Shown piece by piece: positions 18,118 to 28,853 of a DNA stretch of 64,000 nucleotides; positions within the stretch are counted from its first letter, which is position 1, and every line of letters starts with the position of its first letter. Position numbers and translations under genes: made by a program. The notes below the pieces were generated by a model, which had not been told where the DNA came from, made no database searches, and was given only the letters and a program-made list of their open reading frames with translations. The stretch spans positions 1 through 64,000 of the forward strand of contig NZ_BAOQ01000003.1 of assembly GCF_000344155.1 (NCBI RefSeq). Direction: 5' to 3'. This DNA comes from Gordonia paraffinivorans NBRC 108238. GTDB taxonomy: Bacteria; Actinomycetota; Actinomycetes; Mycobacteriales; Mycobacteriaceae.

Positions 18118-18440
18118 ACACCCGCGATCCGTTCGCCGCCGACGCCGAGTCCCCTGCGTGGGTGGGCGCCGACGAGCCCACGCCGTGGGGGCTCGGGAGC
18201 ATCGTCGCAGTGATCTGCGCGTTGTTCGGCGCGTTCGTGCTCGTCGGCATCTATGAGTTGATCGGCAACATCCAGCGATTCCTGGGCCTCGCGGCGGTGG
18301 TCGTCGTGGCCGGCGGCCTGGGCTGGACGCTCTGGGAGTTCCGTCACCGGCGGGTCTGGCGCTGGATCGTGTGGGGGCTGTTGACAGGTTTCCTGGCCGG
18401 TGTGGCGTCGTCGGTCGCGCTGCTGGTAATCGGGCGCTGA
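18114..18440 (+). CDS. DUF2537 membrane protein
   Basis: A 108-aa protein of unknown function with three predicted membrane helices (about residues 27-46, 57-73 and 84-104) after a hydrophilic N-terminus (NTRDPFAADAESPAW). It resembles the DUF2537 family, in which M. tuberculosis Rv0882 sits directly behind the Rv0881 methyltransferase as here. The GTG start overlaps the trmH stop by 4 bases, so the two are probably translated together. Convergent with the gene at 18525. Confidence 0.82.
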   Translation: MNTRDPFAADAESPAWVGADEPTPWGLGSIVAVICALFGAFVLVGIYELIGNIQRFLGLAAVVVVAGGLGWTLWEFRHRRVWRWIVWGLLTGFLAGVASSVALLVIGR

Positions 18441-18524
18441 GCCGCTCCGGCCCCGTGTCGCCGGGCGTTTGCGTACGGCGCAGATGGCGTGGGTCACGCT
18501 CGGTCGGCGGGGCCTGCGAAGAGA

Positions 18525-19355
18525 TCAGAACCCGAAGTACTCCCGGATCCGTCCCCGCTTCCGGCGTCCGCCCTGGCCTGCGTGCTCCTCCGGGTGTGCC
18601 GGTGGCCGCTGCTCGACGCGAGCGCTGTGGCCGTCGAAACGTGCGGCGGTCGCGGCCCGGTACGCCTCGTGGTCCTCGTCGGTCGGTTCGTACTCCGCGG
18701 GGTGCAGGGAGAAACAGGTGACCGTGATGTCGGCCGGGTCCAGGTCGTGCGGCGCGAGCGGGTGGGTGTACCGGAACCCGAGCCAGGATCGGTTGGCCTC
18801 CTCGGCGAGTTGGCCCGGGTGGAAGGGCAGCGCCATCGGCGCGGTGCCGAGACCGTCGGTGACCGACAGCGGGAACTCGCCGCCCCAGAACGGCCCCTCG
18901 AAGGTGAACGGGAGTCCCTCGTCCTCGTGGATGGTCACCGGATCAGCGGAGAACGACCGCCGCAGCGTGCCATGTTCCCAGCGGGCGAACGCGCCGAACG
19001 CGGTCTCCGGCTCCACGTAGAGCAGGGTGATCACCGAACTCGGCCGGATCGCGGACAGGGTGCGGGACAGTGTCGACGGGGTGGTCGTCTCGAACAGCGA
19101 GCACGAGACCACGGCGAGAGGGCCGTAGAACCCCGCGTAGACGTGGTTGTCGCGAGCGGCGGCCGCGGACGCGAGATCGGTGTCGACGACCGGGACGAGA
19201 ACGCTGTCGCCGTAGATCCCCGACGCCAGTTGTCGGGCGTGCCCGACGTCGTGCGGTGTCCTCGGAACCCCGTCCGACGGACGCACCGCGGCCCGGAGGT
19301 CGCCGGCCGGGTCAGGGGAGTCGATGAACCAGACGGTGGCCGCGCGTGCCGTCAT
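18525..19355 (-). CDS. Conserved hypothetical, DUF6928-like
   Basis: A 276-aa soluble protein I recognise only loosely as a DUF6928-type actinobacterial hypothetical (opening TVWFIDSPDPAGDLRAA, then DTDLASAAAARDNHVYAG). The C-terminal 35 residues are charged and end RKRGRIREYFGF. No catalytic motif or membrane segment is evident. It begins 3 bases after the sepH stop on the same strand, so it is probably cotranscribed with sepH, which might hint at a cell-division or envelope link. Function unknown. Confidence 0.8.
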   Translation of the reverse strand: MTARAATVWFIDSPDPAGDLRAAVRPSDGVPRTPHDVGHARQLASGIYGDSVLVPVVDTDLASAAAARDNHVYAGFYGPLAVVSCSLFETTTPSTLSRTLSAIRPSSVITLLYVEPETAFGAFARWEHGTLRRSFSADPVTIHEDEGLPFTFEGPFWGGEFPLSVTDGLGTAPMALPFHPGQLAEEANRSWLGFRYTHPLAPHDLDPADITVTCFSLHPAEYEPTDEDHEAYRAATAARFDGHSARVEQRPPAHPEEHAGQGGRRKRGRIREYFGF

Positions 19356-19358
19356 CTG

Positions 19359-20426
19359 TCAGCTGTTCCCGTTGCTTCGGACCCCGAGCAGGACGTCCTC
19401 CCAGGCCGGGACCGCCGGCTTGCGGGACTTCTTCTTCCGGGGGCGTTCGGCGGGGTCCTTGTGCTCGGGCTCGGCGGGCCTCGCCTCGGGAGCGGGTGCC
19501 GGCGTCGCCGTCTGCTGCGGGCCGGCAGGTGCGGCTGCGTCGTCGTCGGCGGCCGGTGTTGCGGTCTCGGCGGACCGTGCGGGAGCCTGCGCGACCGGCG
19601 CGGAGATCGGGGTGACCGGGCGAACCTCGGGTGCCGCCGGCTCCGCCTCCTCGTCGAATCCGAAGTCGAGGGGGACGGTGCCGTCGTCCTCGATGGCGGC
19701 ACGACGCTCCTGTCGGGCGCGCTGCGCACCGATGAGGCTGTTGGCGTCGATGGTCACCTCCCCGCGACCGTCCGGCGACGCCGCGACCGTGACCTCGGGC
19801 GTGACCACCGGATTCGACACCGGGGTGAGCCGGCGCCGGGGCGTGATGGTCTCGGGGTGGGTGAGCTCGTCGGCGAGGTCGTCGAGCGGGTCGACGGTGC
19901 CGCCGTGGGTGCCCGGTATGTATCGCCAGTGCGCGAGGTTGTCGGTGCGGCCGACGCTCCACGCCACCTGGACCACCCAGTAGCCGTCGTCGCCCTTCCA
20001 CGCGTCCCAGTCGGCGTCGGCGGGGTTGTGGCCCATGGCGACAAGCCCCTCGGCGACCGACTCGGCGAGGGTGGCGACGGCCGGCCCGTCGTGCCGGATC
20101 GGATGCGCGGCACCGGCGAGTTCGCAGGCGCGGGTGCGCTCGAGCAGGACCGGATGGGCGAAGCGTTCGATCTTCTCCACACCCACGCCGGCTGCGGCGG
20201 CGACTTCGGCGATCGACGCGCCCCCACGGATGCGCGCCTGGATCTCGCGTGGCCTCAATGCACTTTCCATCTCGATCTCGATCTGTCCCAGCCTGGTGAT
20301 GTCGCCGCGGGCCGCGGCGCGGAGGCGTTCGTCGGAGGCGATCCGGAATTTCTCACCGGACTGAGGGTCTTGGCAGATGACGTGGGAACCGTCGGTTTCC
20401 ACTCCGACGACGCGGAGCTCACGCAT
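19359..20426 (-). CDS. sepH: Septation protein SepH
   Basis: Actinobacterial division protein that promotes FtsZ assembly; 355 aa. The N-terminal DUF3071 domain contains the helix-turn-helix-like segment RPREIQARIRGGASIAEVA (residues about 66-84), then GVGVEKIERFAHPV. A long Pro/Ala-rich disordered linker leads to the conserved C-terminal end RKPAVPAWEDVLLGVR, which matches the family's terminal FtsZ-binding motif. ATG 20426 is chosen over the upstream one at 20450 because GGAGGAGGAG precedes it at good spacing. The order sepH next to serC matches M. tuberculosis Rv0883c-Rv0884c. Confidence 0.93.
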   Translation of the reverse strand: MRELRVVGVETDGSHVICQDPQSGEKFRIASDERLRAAARGDITRLGQIEIEMESALRPREIQARIRGGASIAEVAAAAGVGVEKIERFAHPVLLERTRACELAGAAHPIRHDGPAVATLAESVAEGLVAMGHNPADADWDAWKGDDGYWVVQVAWSVGRTDNLAHWRYIPGTHGGTVDPLDDLADELTHPETITPRRRLTPVSNPVVTPEVTVAASPDGRGEVTIDANSLIGAQRARQERRAAIEDDGTVPLDFGFDEEAEPAAPEVRPVTPISAPVAQAPARSAETATPAADDDAAAPAGPQQTATPAPAPEARPAEPEHKDPAERPRKKKSRKPAVPAWEDVLLGVRSNGNS

Positions 20427-20601
20427 CTGCTCCTCCTCCGGTGGGTGCACGCATTGTGGTCACAGTAACTCACCCTGGCCGTCGTCCCTGCCGGGACACG
20501 CGGTAAAACCGCAGTTCAGCACGTGTGGGGCGGGTGCGACGGTAGCGGTCGGTGAGTCGGGTGGTGCCTGTGGGATCCAGGCTACCCGGTGGTCGAGACG
20601 C

Positions 20602-20639
20602 CACCGGCGCGTCGACCCGAAGGTACGGACGCGCCGGTG
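20602..20639 (-). terminator. Terminator downstream of serC
   Basis: Perfect 12-bp stem CACCGGCGCGTC / GACGCGCCGGTG with a 14-base loop, beginning 22 bases past the serC stop on the minus strand. It separates serC from sepH. The rest of the 20427-20661 gap shows only the sepH ribosome site. Confidence 0.75.
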
Positions 20640-20661
20640 ACGACGGTGTTTCGCGACTGGC

Positions 20662-22170
<1,509 letters not shown>

Positions 22171-22982
22171 CTAGGGTTCGGGCCAGAGCGGGTACTGGGG
22201 CAGTGTCGGGAATCCTTCGGGGCCAAGGCTTTCGGAGTCAGAAATCTCAATCTGCGGTGGGGGTAGAACGGATTCTGTCCGGCGAAGGCGGGGACACGGT
22301 TGAGTGCCTGCGCCACCCAGCTCTCGCAGATCGGGTCGCTGGTGAGATTTCCGGCAGGCGGTTTCGTCGTGGGCAGCACAAATGGTGGGAACACCCACGG
22401 GTGAAAGACGTTGTACCGTGGCTCGCGATTGCCCGTACCGGGCTGGGCGATCCGTACGGCGCCGGCTCGCGTGTCGGCGACGTCAGCGGGCTTCTGTGCG
22501 ACGATCCGGATCCCTGCGGTTCCGTCGAGGACGTCGAATTCCGGGGTGCCGTCGAGGTGAGGGTTGTCCGGGTCGAGTCGCGCCCTGCCGGTGCGGGTTT
22601 CGCAGACATGAGCTGAGATCGACGTGCCCGTCGACTCCACCGAGACCACATGTGCGTGGATGGTTCCTTGAAACGCATAGCCGCTTCGTAGTGGCCTGTA
22701 GTGGGGGCGAACGCAATTGGCAGACGATCTGATATCTGCATCTAGCGCGGCTTCCTCCGCGCCGGGGTACACCGCGTCGGCGCCGTAGAGTGAGAGTGCA
22801 CACGACTCGACCTGCGCGCGGATGACCTCCGCCGCACGAGAATGCAGATCGATTCCGTTCTCGGCGGACCACATGAAGGTGAAGGTGCCGGCCACCTCGG
22901 TCGGGAATCGGTACTCCGCCGGGACCCGAACGGCCTGGCTGGAAGTGGTGGGATGGCTCGTTGCGCCCGAACTCTCGTCACG
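22171..22982 (-). pseudogene. Frameshifted remnant of a hypothetical exported protein
   Basis: Protein-like sequence continues across two frames. Frame A reads VRVPAEYRFPTEVAGTFTFM, with FMWSAENGIDLHSRAAEVIR beginning at its last two residues, and continues to VPAFAGQNPF (about 22270). Frame B then carries a credible C-terminus, LPPPQIEISDSESLGPEGFP, ending at 22171. The break lies by a run of five Gs (22259-22263, plus strand). Upstream, frame A meets a TAG at 22983 with no ATG and no signal peptide; the only in-frame start is GTG 22895, inside apparently conserved sequence. Codon bias is weaker than in neighbours. Either a decaying gene or sequencing error at the G run. I do not recognise the function; the Thr/Ser-rich start resembles a processed lipoprotein. 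Confidence 0.5.
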
Positions 22983-23108
22983 CTATCGCGTCGTCGGCGC
23001 GGCCCGGACACCGCCCAACAGGATCCGCGGCCGGCCCACTGGCAGGGTTTCGGCGCACGATTCGCGGCCCTGGCGCCGCCCTGGGGGTTCGGGTGGCTCG
23101 TCCGACGC

Positions 23109-24236
23109 TCAGAGCCCCGGCTTGACCACATCGCCCCAGCCCTCGACGTCCTCGGGACGACGCGGTGCGGGGCCGGTGTAGACGGCGGCGGGTCGGACCA
23201 GCTTGCCCAGGCGCTTCTGCTCCAGGATGTGTGCACACCAGCCGGCGGTGCGGCCGCAGGTGAACATCGCGGGCATCATGTGCGGCGGCACCTCGGCGAA
23301 GTCGAGGATGACCGCGGCCCAGAACTCGACATTGGTCTCGATCGCGCGATCGGGACGACGCTCACGCAGCTCGGTCAGCGCGGCCTGCTCGAGAGCGGCG
23401 GCCACCTCGTAACGGGGCACGCCCAGTTCTTGTGCGGTGCGCCGGAGCACCCGGGCCCGCGGGTCCTCCGCGCGGTACACGCGGTGCCCGAAGCCCATCA
23501 GCTTCTCTTTGCGGTCGAGGATTCCCTTCACCAATCCCCTTGCGTCGCCGGTCTTCTCGACCTCCTCGATCATCGGCAGCACGCGCGCCGGGGCGCCTCC
23601 GTGCAGCGGACCCGACATCGCGCCGATCGCGCCGGACAGGCATGCCGCCACGTCGGCGCCGGTCGAGGCGATGACGCGCGCGGTGAAGGTCGAGGCGTTC
23701 ATACCGTGTTCGGCGGCGCTCACCCAGTAGGCGTCGATGGCCGCGACGTGCTTGGGATCGGGGTCGCCCTTCCACCGGGTCATGAAACGTTCGGTGACGG
23801 TGGTGCACTCGTCGATGACGCGCTGCGGCACGGCGGGCTGGTGGATGCCGCGCGCGGACTGGGCCACATACGACAACGCCATGACCGATGCCCGCGCGAG
23901 ATTCTCCCGCGCCGTGGCGTCGTCGATGTCGAGCAGCGGCTCGTAGCCCCAGATCGGGGCGAGCATCGCCAGAGCCGCCTGCACGTCGACCCGCACGTCG
24001 CCGGTGTGGATGGGCAGCGGGAAGGGTTCGGCCGGCGGGAGCCCGTTGCCGAACCTGCCGTCGACGAGCAGCGCCCACACGTCGGCGAAGGTGACCTTGT
24101 TCTCGACCAGGTCCTCGATGTCGACGCCGCGGTATCGCAGGTTGCCGCCGTTCTTGTCGGGCTCGGCGATGTCGGTGGTGAATGCCACCACGCCCTCGAG
24201 ACCAGGGATGAAGTCCTCGGGAACCGCGTTGGCCAT
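23109..24236 (-). CDS. citA: Citrate synthase 2 (CitA)
   Basis: Condenses acetyl-CoA and oxaloacetate to citrate; 375 aa, close to mycobacterial CitA in length. Catalytic motifs: GPLHGGAPARV (His), MGFGHRVYRAEDPRA (His) and a C-terminal Asp region in ETNVEFWAAVILDF, where the usual D is shifted or replaced (N-V-E-F), which merits alignment. ATG 24236 follows GAGGTGG at 7 bases; the longer frame to 24401 reads through the divergent promoter. It is divergent from pdxH. With PrpC and GltA2 it makes three citrate-synthase paralogues here; this is probably the secondary one. Confidence 0.92.
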   Translation of the reverse strand: MANAVPEDFIPGLEGVVAFTTDIAEPDKNGGNLRYRGVDIEDLVENKVTFADVWALLVDGRFGNGLPPAEPFPLPIHTGDVRVDVQAALAMLAPIWGYEPLLDIDDATARENLARASVMALSYVAQSARGIHQPAVPQRVIDECTTVTERFMTRWKGDPDPKHVAAIDAYWVSAAEHGMNASTFTARVIASTGADVAACLSGAIGAMSGPLHGGAPARVLPMIEEVEKTGDARGLVKGILDRKEKLMGFGHRVYRAEDPRARVLRRTAQELGVPRYEVAAALEQAALTELRERRPDRAIETNVEFWAAVILDFAEVPPHMMPAMFTCGRTAGWCAHILEQKRLGKLVRPAAVYTGPAPRRPEDVEGWGDVVKPGL

Positions 24237-24360
24237 GGCAACCACCTCACTGACAACCGTGTCGTGCTCTCGTGTGCGTCGATCCGAATCGAACTGTAGA
24301 TGAGCACGCCCCGCGGCGTGTGCGAGGGCGGAACAATGTTCTCGGAGTAAATTCACGATT

Positions 24361-25095
24361 GTGTTGGACAAATCCCGGAACCCGATCGACCTGCCGAACA
24401 TGCGTGTCGGTTATGGCGGCGGGATCCCGCCCAACATCGGCGAGGGAGATCGTGCCGCCGGGGCGGACGGTATCCGTGAGAACCTCGACCCCAGCTGGAT
24501 GCGCGGGGACCCGCCCTGGTTGGATCTCTTCGAGGTGTGGCTGCGTGAGGCGCTCGACGCGCGGATTCCCGAACCCAACGCGATGGTGTTGGGCACCGCC
24601 GACGCCCGGGGGAGGGTGTCGACCCGATGCGTCCTCTGCAAAGGGGCCGACGCCAACGGGGTCGTGTTCTTCACCGGGTACAACTCCGGCAAGGGCCTTC
24701 AACTCGCCGACAACCCCTACGCGTCGGTGACGTTCCCGTGGATCGCGCTCGAGCGTCAGGTGCACTTCCGCGGTCCCGTCGAACATGTGAGCCGCGAGGA
24801 GACCCAGGCGTACTGGGAACTGAGGCCCCGCGGCTCGCAGATCTCCGCCAGGGCGTCGGACCAGTCGCGTCCGATCGCCAGCCGCCTCGACCTCGAGAAG
24901 AAGGCCGCCGACACGGCCGAGAGTTTCGGCGGGTTCGACGGCGGCGAGGAGATCCCGTGTCCTCCCGACTGGGGCGGCTACCGCATCCTGCCCGAGGAGG
25001 TCGAGTTCTGGCAGGGACGGGCCAACCGCCTGCACAACCGGGTCCGGCTCACGCACGTCGACCACGAGTGGCGGATCGAGCGGCTGCAGCCGTGA
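24361..25095 (+). CDS. pdxH: Pyridoxamine/pyridoxine 5'-phosphate oxidase
   Basis: FMN enzyme oxidising PNP or PMP to pyridoxal 5'-phosphate, the cofactor of SerC and other enzymes here; 244 aa. Family landmarks: MRVGYGGGIP at the N-terminus, PNAMVLGTAD, RVSTRCVLCKG (FMN phosphate site), FFTGYNSGKG, LERQVHFRGPVEHVS, SRASDQS-like ASDQSRPI, and the C-terminal WQGRANRLHNRV...WRIERLQP. GTG 24361 stands 7 bases after TAAATT (24348-24353) and no ribosome site is visible, suggesting a leaderless message. Divergent from citA across 124 bp. Confidence 0.95.
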   Translation: MLDKSRNPIDLPNMRVGYGGGIPPNIGEGDRAAGADGIRENLDPSWMRGDPPWLDLFEVWLREALDARIPEPNAMVLGTADARGRVSTRCVLCKGADANGVVFFTGYNSGKGLQLADNPYASVTFPWIALERQVHFRGPVEHVSREETQAYWELRPRGSQISARASDQSRPIASRLDLEKKAADTAESFGGFDGGEEIPCPPDWGGYRILPEEVEFWQGRANRLHNRVRLTHVDHEWRIERLQP

Positions 25096-25237
25096 CCCGG
25101 CCGCCGGCGCTCCTGCGGTGAGGCGGGGGTGATCGTCCGCGCGCGACGGCGCGGGAGGCGACGGCAGGCCGCGGGCCGGAGGCCGACGGGCCATCCACAG
25201 GTCGGGTGAGGGCGGTCACAGCCATAGCATCGTGGGA

Positions 25238-26506
25238 ATGTCACGACTCCTCGCCGACACGACGCCGCTGCGCAATCAGTACTTCCGGCGGCTGTGGCTG
25301 GCGAACATCGTCACCGTCATCGGATCGCAGCTCACGATCGTCGCGGTGCCCGCCCAGATCTACGAGATCACCGGCAGCTCGGCGTATGTCGGCCTGACGG
25401 GCGTCTTCGGTCTCGTCCCGCTGGTCGTGTTCGGGCTGTGGGGCGGCGCCCTCGCCGATGTCTTCGACCGTCGGACCCTGCTGATCGTCACCTCGATCGG
25501 CCTCATCGTCAGCAGCGCGCTGTTCTGGGCACAGGCGGCCGCGGGCGGTGACAACGTCTGGATCATCCTGTCGCTCTTCGCGATTCAGCAGGCGTTCTTC
25601 GCGGTGAACCAACCCACCCGGACCGCGGTGTTGCCGCGACTCCTCGACGCCGGGGAACTCCCGGCGGCGTTGTCGCTCAACATGACCGTGATGCAGGCCG
25701 GGGCGATCGCCGGCCCGCTCGTCGGTGGTGCGCTCATCCCGGTGCTCGGCTACTCGTGGCTCTACTTCGTCGACACGCTCTTCCTGCTCCCCACGCTCGT
25801 CGCGGTCGTCTGGCTGCCGTCGCTGCGGCCGGAGTCCGACGCGGCGCCCAAGGTCGCGGGCGTGCGCTCGGTGGTCGAGGGCCTGCGGTACCTGACCGGG
25901 CACAAGATCCTGATGGCCTCGTTCCTTGTCGACCTCATCGCCATGATCTTCGGCATGCCCCGCGCCCTGTTCCCGCAGATGGCGCACGAGAACTTCGGTG
26001 GTCCCGAGGGTGGCGGCATCGCCTTCGCGCTGCTGTTCACCGCGATCTCCGCGGGCGCCGTGGTCGGCGGCGTCTTCTCCGGATGGGTGTCGCGCGTGCA
26101 GCGTCAGGGACTGGCGGTGATCGTCTGCATCATCATCTGGGGCGTCGCGATCACCGGCACAGGCGTCGCGGTGGCCTTCGCCGACGGCACCGCGATGCCG
26201 ATGCTCGTCATCGCGGTGGTGCTGCTGATGATCGGCGGCGCAGCCGACATGGCGTCGGCCGCGTTCCGCCAGACGATCCTGCTCGCCGCGGCCAACGACG
26301 AGGTGCGCGGCCGCCTCCAGGGCGTGTTCATCGTGGTGGTCGCGGGCGGTCCGCGCATCGCCGACGTCGCGCACGGAACCGCGGCCGCCTCGATCGGAGT
26401 GGCCGCGGCCACCGCCTACGGCGGGGTGGCGGTGGTGATCGCGACCGTCGCCGCGGCGCTGCTGATCCCGGCGTTCGTGCGATACCGCGCAGGTCAACGC
26501 ACCTAG
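25238..26506 (+). CDS. MFS transporter, EntS/enterobactin-exporter-like
   Basis: A 422-aa membrane protein of the major facilitator superfamily, MFS_3/EntS type, with 10-12 hydrophobic segments starting at LANIVTVIGSQLTIVAVPAQ. The loop between helices 2 and 3 has the MFS motif GGALADVFDRRTLL. PSLRPESDAAPKVAGVRSVV is the central cytoplasmic loop. EntS-like proteins export siderophores or drugs, but no siderophore genes are nearby, so the substrate is open. ATG 25238 is preferred over GTG 25232 because it is exactly 7 bases after TAGCAT (25225-25230). Confidence 0.88.
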   Translation: MSRLLADTTPLRNQYFRRLWLANIVTVIGSQLTIVAVPAQIYEITGSSAYVGLTGVFGLVPLVVFGLWGGALADVFDRRTLLIVTSIGLIVSSALFWAQAAAGGDNVWIILSLFAIQQAFFAVNQPTRTAVLPRLLDAGELPAALSLNMTVMQAGAIAGPLVGGALIPVLGYSWLYFVDTLFLLPTLVAVVWLPSLRPESDAAPKVAGVRSVVEGLRYLTGHKILMASFLVDLIAMIFGMPRALFPQMAHENFGGPEGGGIAFALLFTAISAGAVVGGVFSGWVSRVQRQGLAVIVCIIIWGVAITGTGVAVAFADGTAMPMLVIAVVLLMIGGAADMASAAFRQTILLAAANDEVRGRLQGVFIVVVAGGPRIADVAHGTAAASIGVAAATAYGGVAVVIATVAAALLIPAFVRYRAGQRT

Positions 26507-26559
26507 TCGCGATCTGTTCCGGCCAGCGAACCGGGCGATTCGGTGTCACCATGGGTGCC

Positions 26560-27627
26560 ATGACCGCCGACCCGACCGGCTTTCATGTGCCGATCATCGA
26601 CATCTCGCCGTACGTGCGTCACGGTGACCCGGCCGACCGCGCGGTCGTGGCGGCGCAGGTCGACGATGCCGCGAGCTCGGTGGGCTTCATGCAGATCGTG
26701 GGCCACGAGATCCCGCCGGCGGTGATCGAGGAGTTCACCGCGGTGATGGACGACTTCTTCGCCCTGCCGCTGGAGGTCAAGAAGGCCTACTGCGCTCCGC
26801 CGGAGATCAACCGCGGGTACGCACCGCCGAGGTCGGAGTCGCTGTCGTTGTCGCTGGGCGTCGAATCGGCCGGGCGGATGAACGACTTCTTCGAGGCCTT
26901 CAACGTCGGCGTGGAGGCCGACGAGTACCCCGACCTCGACCTTCCCGAGGAACACTACGCGCGCAACACCTGGCCCGACGTCGCGCACTTCCGGGCGTCC
27001 GTGTCGGCGTACTTCACCGAGGCCCGACGCGTCGCGCACACCCTGACCCGGATCTTCGCCGACGCCCTCGACCTCCCGCCCGACTTCTTCGAGGGCTTCA
27101 CCGACCACTCCCTCGACGTCCTGCGCATGAACAACTACGCACTGCCGCCCGGCGAGGTGGAGTTGGACGGAGAGCTCACCGGCATGGGGGAGCACACCGA
27201 CTACGGGATCGTCACCGTCTTGTGGGCCGACCAGGTGAAGGGACTGCAGGTCCTCGACAAGGAAGGCCGCTGGCACGACGTGACACCCGCCGACGGCGCG
27301 CTGCTGATCAACCTCGGCGACCTCATGGCCCGCTGGACCAACGAGCGCTGGATGTCGACGCTGCACCGGGTGAAGCCGCCGATCGTCGACGGCACCATCG
27401 CACGTCGACGCTCGGCCGCGTACTTCCACGACGGCAACATCGACGCGATGATCTCGACGCTGCCGTCGTGCGTCGGTGCGGGCAGCCGGTATTCACCCAT
27501 CACCGTCGGCGAACATATCGGGGCCAAGCTCGCGGGGTCGCGTGCCGGACGGCCGAACCCGTATGCGCGACGGGAAGCCGAGCGCGTGCGCCAGGCGATG
27601 CGCCGGGGCGGGCTGGGGCAGCAGTAG
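26560..27627 (+). CDS. Isopenicillin N synthase-like 2-oxoglutarate/Fe(II) oxygenase
   Basis: A 355-aa non-haem iron oxygenase. DIOX_N-type N-terminal half (VPIIDISPYV, ASSVGFMQIVGHEIP), then the 2OG-FeII domain with the metal triad: His and Asp in EHTDYG, distal His in STLHRVKPP, and the 2-oxoglutarate-binding Arg-x-Ser in RRRSAAYFHDGN. These enzymes hydroxylate, desaturate or ring-close small molecules; the substrate cannot be read from sequence. ATG 26560 lies 7 bases after CACCAT (26547-26552); ATG 26551 is the alternative. It stands alone, convergent with the DUF2236 gene, with a terminator between. Confidence 0.9.
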   Translation: MTADPTGFHVPIIDISPYVRHGDPADRAVVAAQVDDAASSVGFMQIVGHEIPPAVIEEFTAVMDDFFALPLEVKKAYCAPPEINRGYAPPRSESLSLSLGVESAGRMNDFFEAFNVGVEADEYPDLDLPEEHYARNTWPDVAHFRASVSAYFTEARRVAHTLTRIFADALDLPPDFFEGFTDHSLDVLRMNNYALPPGEVELDGELTGMGEHTDYGIVTVLWADQVKGLQVLDKEGRWHDVTPADGALLINLGDLMARWTNERWMSTLHRVKPPIVDGTIARRRSAAYFHDGNIDAMISTLPSCVGAGSRYSPITVGEHIGAKLAGSRAGRPNPYARREAERVRQAMRRGGLGQQ

Positions 27628-27634
27628 GGACGAC

Positions 27635-27654
27635 GATCCGGCATTCGCCGGATC
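27635..27654. terminator. Hairpin between convergent oxygenase genes
   Basis: Perfect 8-bp stem GATCCGGC / GCCGGATC with a 4-base ATTC loop in the 38-bp gap between two convergent genes, 8 bases past the oxygenase stop. Probably a bidirectional terminator. Confidence 0.7.
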
Positions 27655-27665
27655 TCGACATCCGG

Positions 27666-28805
27666 TCAATCCGAGGTGATGATCCCCGGGTAGGTGGCGC
27701 GACGCGCGGCCGTCACCGGACAGTAGTGCATGGGGTTTCCGCGTTCGCTCTCCGGCGGGAGGTTGCGCTCGGGCGTGTGCACGATCGGTGCGTCGACCGG
27801 CACCCTTCCCTTCACACGATCCCAGGCATCACGCGGGCGCGGGTGGCGCAGATAGCGTTTCGGCAGGAGCTTGTGCATCACGATGTTGATGCACCTGCCC
27901 AGCAGGCGGAATCGGCGCTCGTCCTTCTCGGTCCATTCCAGTCCGAGGATCTCGCGGATCGGCTCGTCGTAGAAGCCGGTGGTCAGCCACATGAACAGCT
28001 TCTGGTTCTGCGGCACGAGGTACTTGTCCCAGATCGGCTTCGGGATGAAGCTCAAGAACGGAGGCGGCGGCAGCTGGGTGATGTCGAGCACCGTGCGCAC
28101 CGAGACGTGATCGCGGAGCACGTTGCGGCACATGTGGTCCCAGTATTCGAGGAAGTCCTCGTAGGTGTCCGGGACCGGACGCATGGACACACCGTACTGC
28201 GCATACCAGGCCTTGGACTCCTCAAACAACTGGCGCTTCTGGTCCTCGGTGAGGAACGGTCCGAAACGCTCGCAGAGGCGCACGTTGCCGTACCAGAACG
28301 TGGCGTGCGCCCAGTAGAAGACATCCGGGTCGAGTGCGTGGTACCGCGAGCCGTCCTCCATCACGCCCTTGACGGTGCGGTGGTAGTCGCGGACCTCGTG
28401 CCCGGTCTTGGCGCCCGGGATCACCGAGTCGAAGACGACGCCGCTGATCGGGTACAGCGAACGCATCAGGCGTTGCCACCGCTCACCGAAGAAGTCGGAG
28501 TGGTCCCATACGGCCGCCCCGAGCTTGGGATGCATGTTCTGGATCGAGCCGGCCCACAGGCCCTGGAACATGCCCGTCCAGGTGCCCCAGATCTGCCAGG
28601 TCAACGAGTCCGGGCCGAGCGATTCGTACTCGTGGGCGGCCTTGACGCCCTTGGCCCCGACCTCGAAGCCGTCCTCGGAGTACTCGGCGTCGGGTGAGCC
28701 TGTGGCGACGGGACAGCCGTCGCGCTCGGCCGGGGTGCCGTCGCTCGGCGTGGCGCCGGTGTGCACGGGGCAACCGCCCTGGGTGTCGTCCAGTAGCTCG
28801 GTCAT
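27666..28805 (-). CDS. Oxygenase MpaB family protein (DUF2236), second copy
   Basis: A 379-aa DUF2236 protein. After about 50 hydrophilic residues containing the paired GCPVHTG and GCPVATG segments, the domain runs from LTWQIWGTWTGMFQGLWAG through FYWAHATFWYGNVRLCERFG to the C-terminal PMHYCPVTAARRA. The family includes haem-containing oxygenases; this copy is longer than and clearly diverged from the one at 11635. The frame opens earlier, but ATG 28805 sits inside a 29-bp palindrome and 8 bases after a -10-like TAGAGT, suggesting a leaderless, tightly repressed gene. Substrate unknown. The repeated Gly-Cys-Pro-Val motif near the N-terminus is unusual. Confidence 0.85.
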   Translation of the reverse strand: MTELLDDTQGGCPVHTGATPSDGTPAERDGCPVATGSPDAEYSEDGFEVGAKGVKAAHEYESLGPDSLTWQIWGTWTGMFQGLWAGSIQNMHPKLGAAVWDHSDFFGERWQRLMRSLYPISGVVFDSVIPGAKTGHEVRDYHRTVKGVMEDGSRYHALDPDVFYWAHATFWYGNVRLCERFGPFLTEDQKRQLFEESKAWYAQYGVSMRPVPDTYEDFLEYWDHMCRNVLRDHVSVRTVLDITQLPPPPFLSFIPKPIWDKYLVPQNQKLFMWLTTGFYDEPIREILGLEWTEKDERRFRLLGRCINIVMHKLLPKRYLRHPRPRDAWDRVKGRVPVDAPIVHTPERNLPPESERGNPMHYCPVTAARRATYPGIITSD

Positions 28806-28832
28806 GAGACGGAACTCTAGGTTTCGTCTCAT
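28804..28832. promoter_or_regulatory. 29-bp palindromic operator over the start codon
   Basis: Outer arms ATGAGACG (28804-28811) and CGTCTCAT (28825-28832) are exact complements, and three further inner pairs match, giving 11 of 14 pairs. The palindrome covers the start codon and the probable -10 of the DUF2236 gene. Such a site fits a dimeric repressor of TetR type, but no regulator gene is adjacent. Confidence 0.65.
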
Positions 28833-28853
28833 CGGTGTGTCAACCGTCACGCA

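Noticed and set aside
18489-20468. Open frame of about 660 codons antisense to sepH and its neighbour
   Set aside because: Antisense to two family-supported genes, low-complexity Gly/Arg composition.
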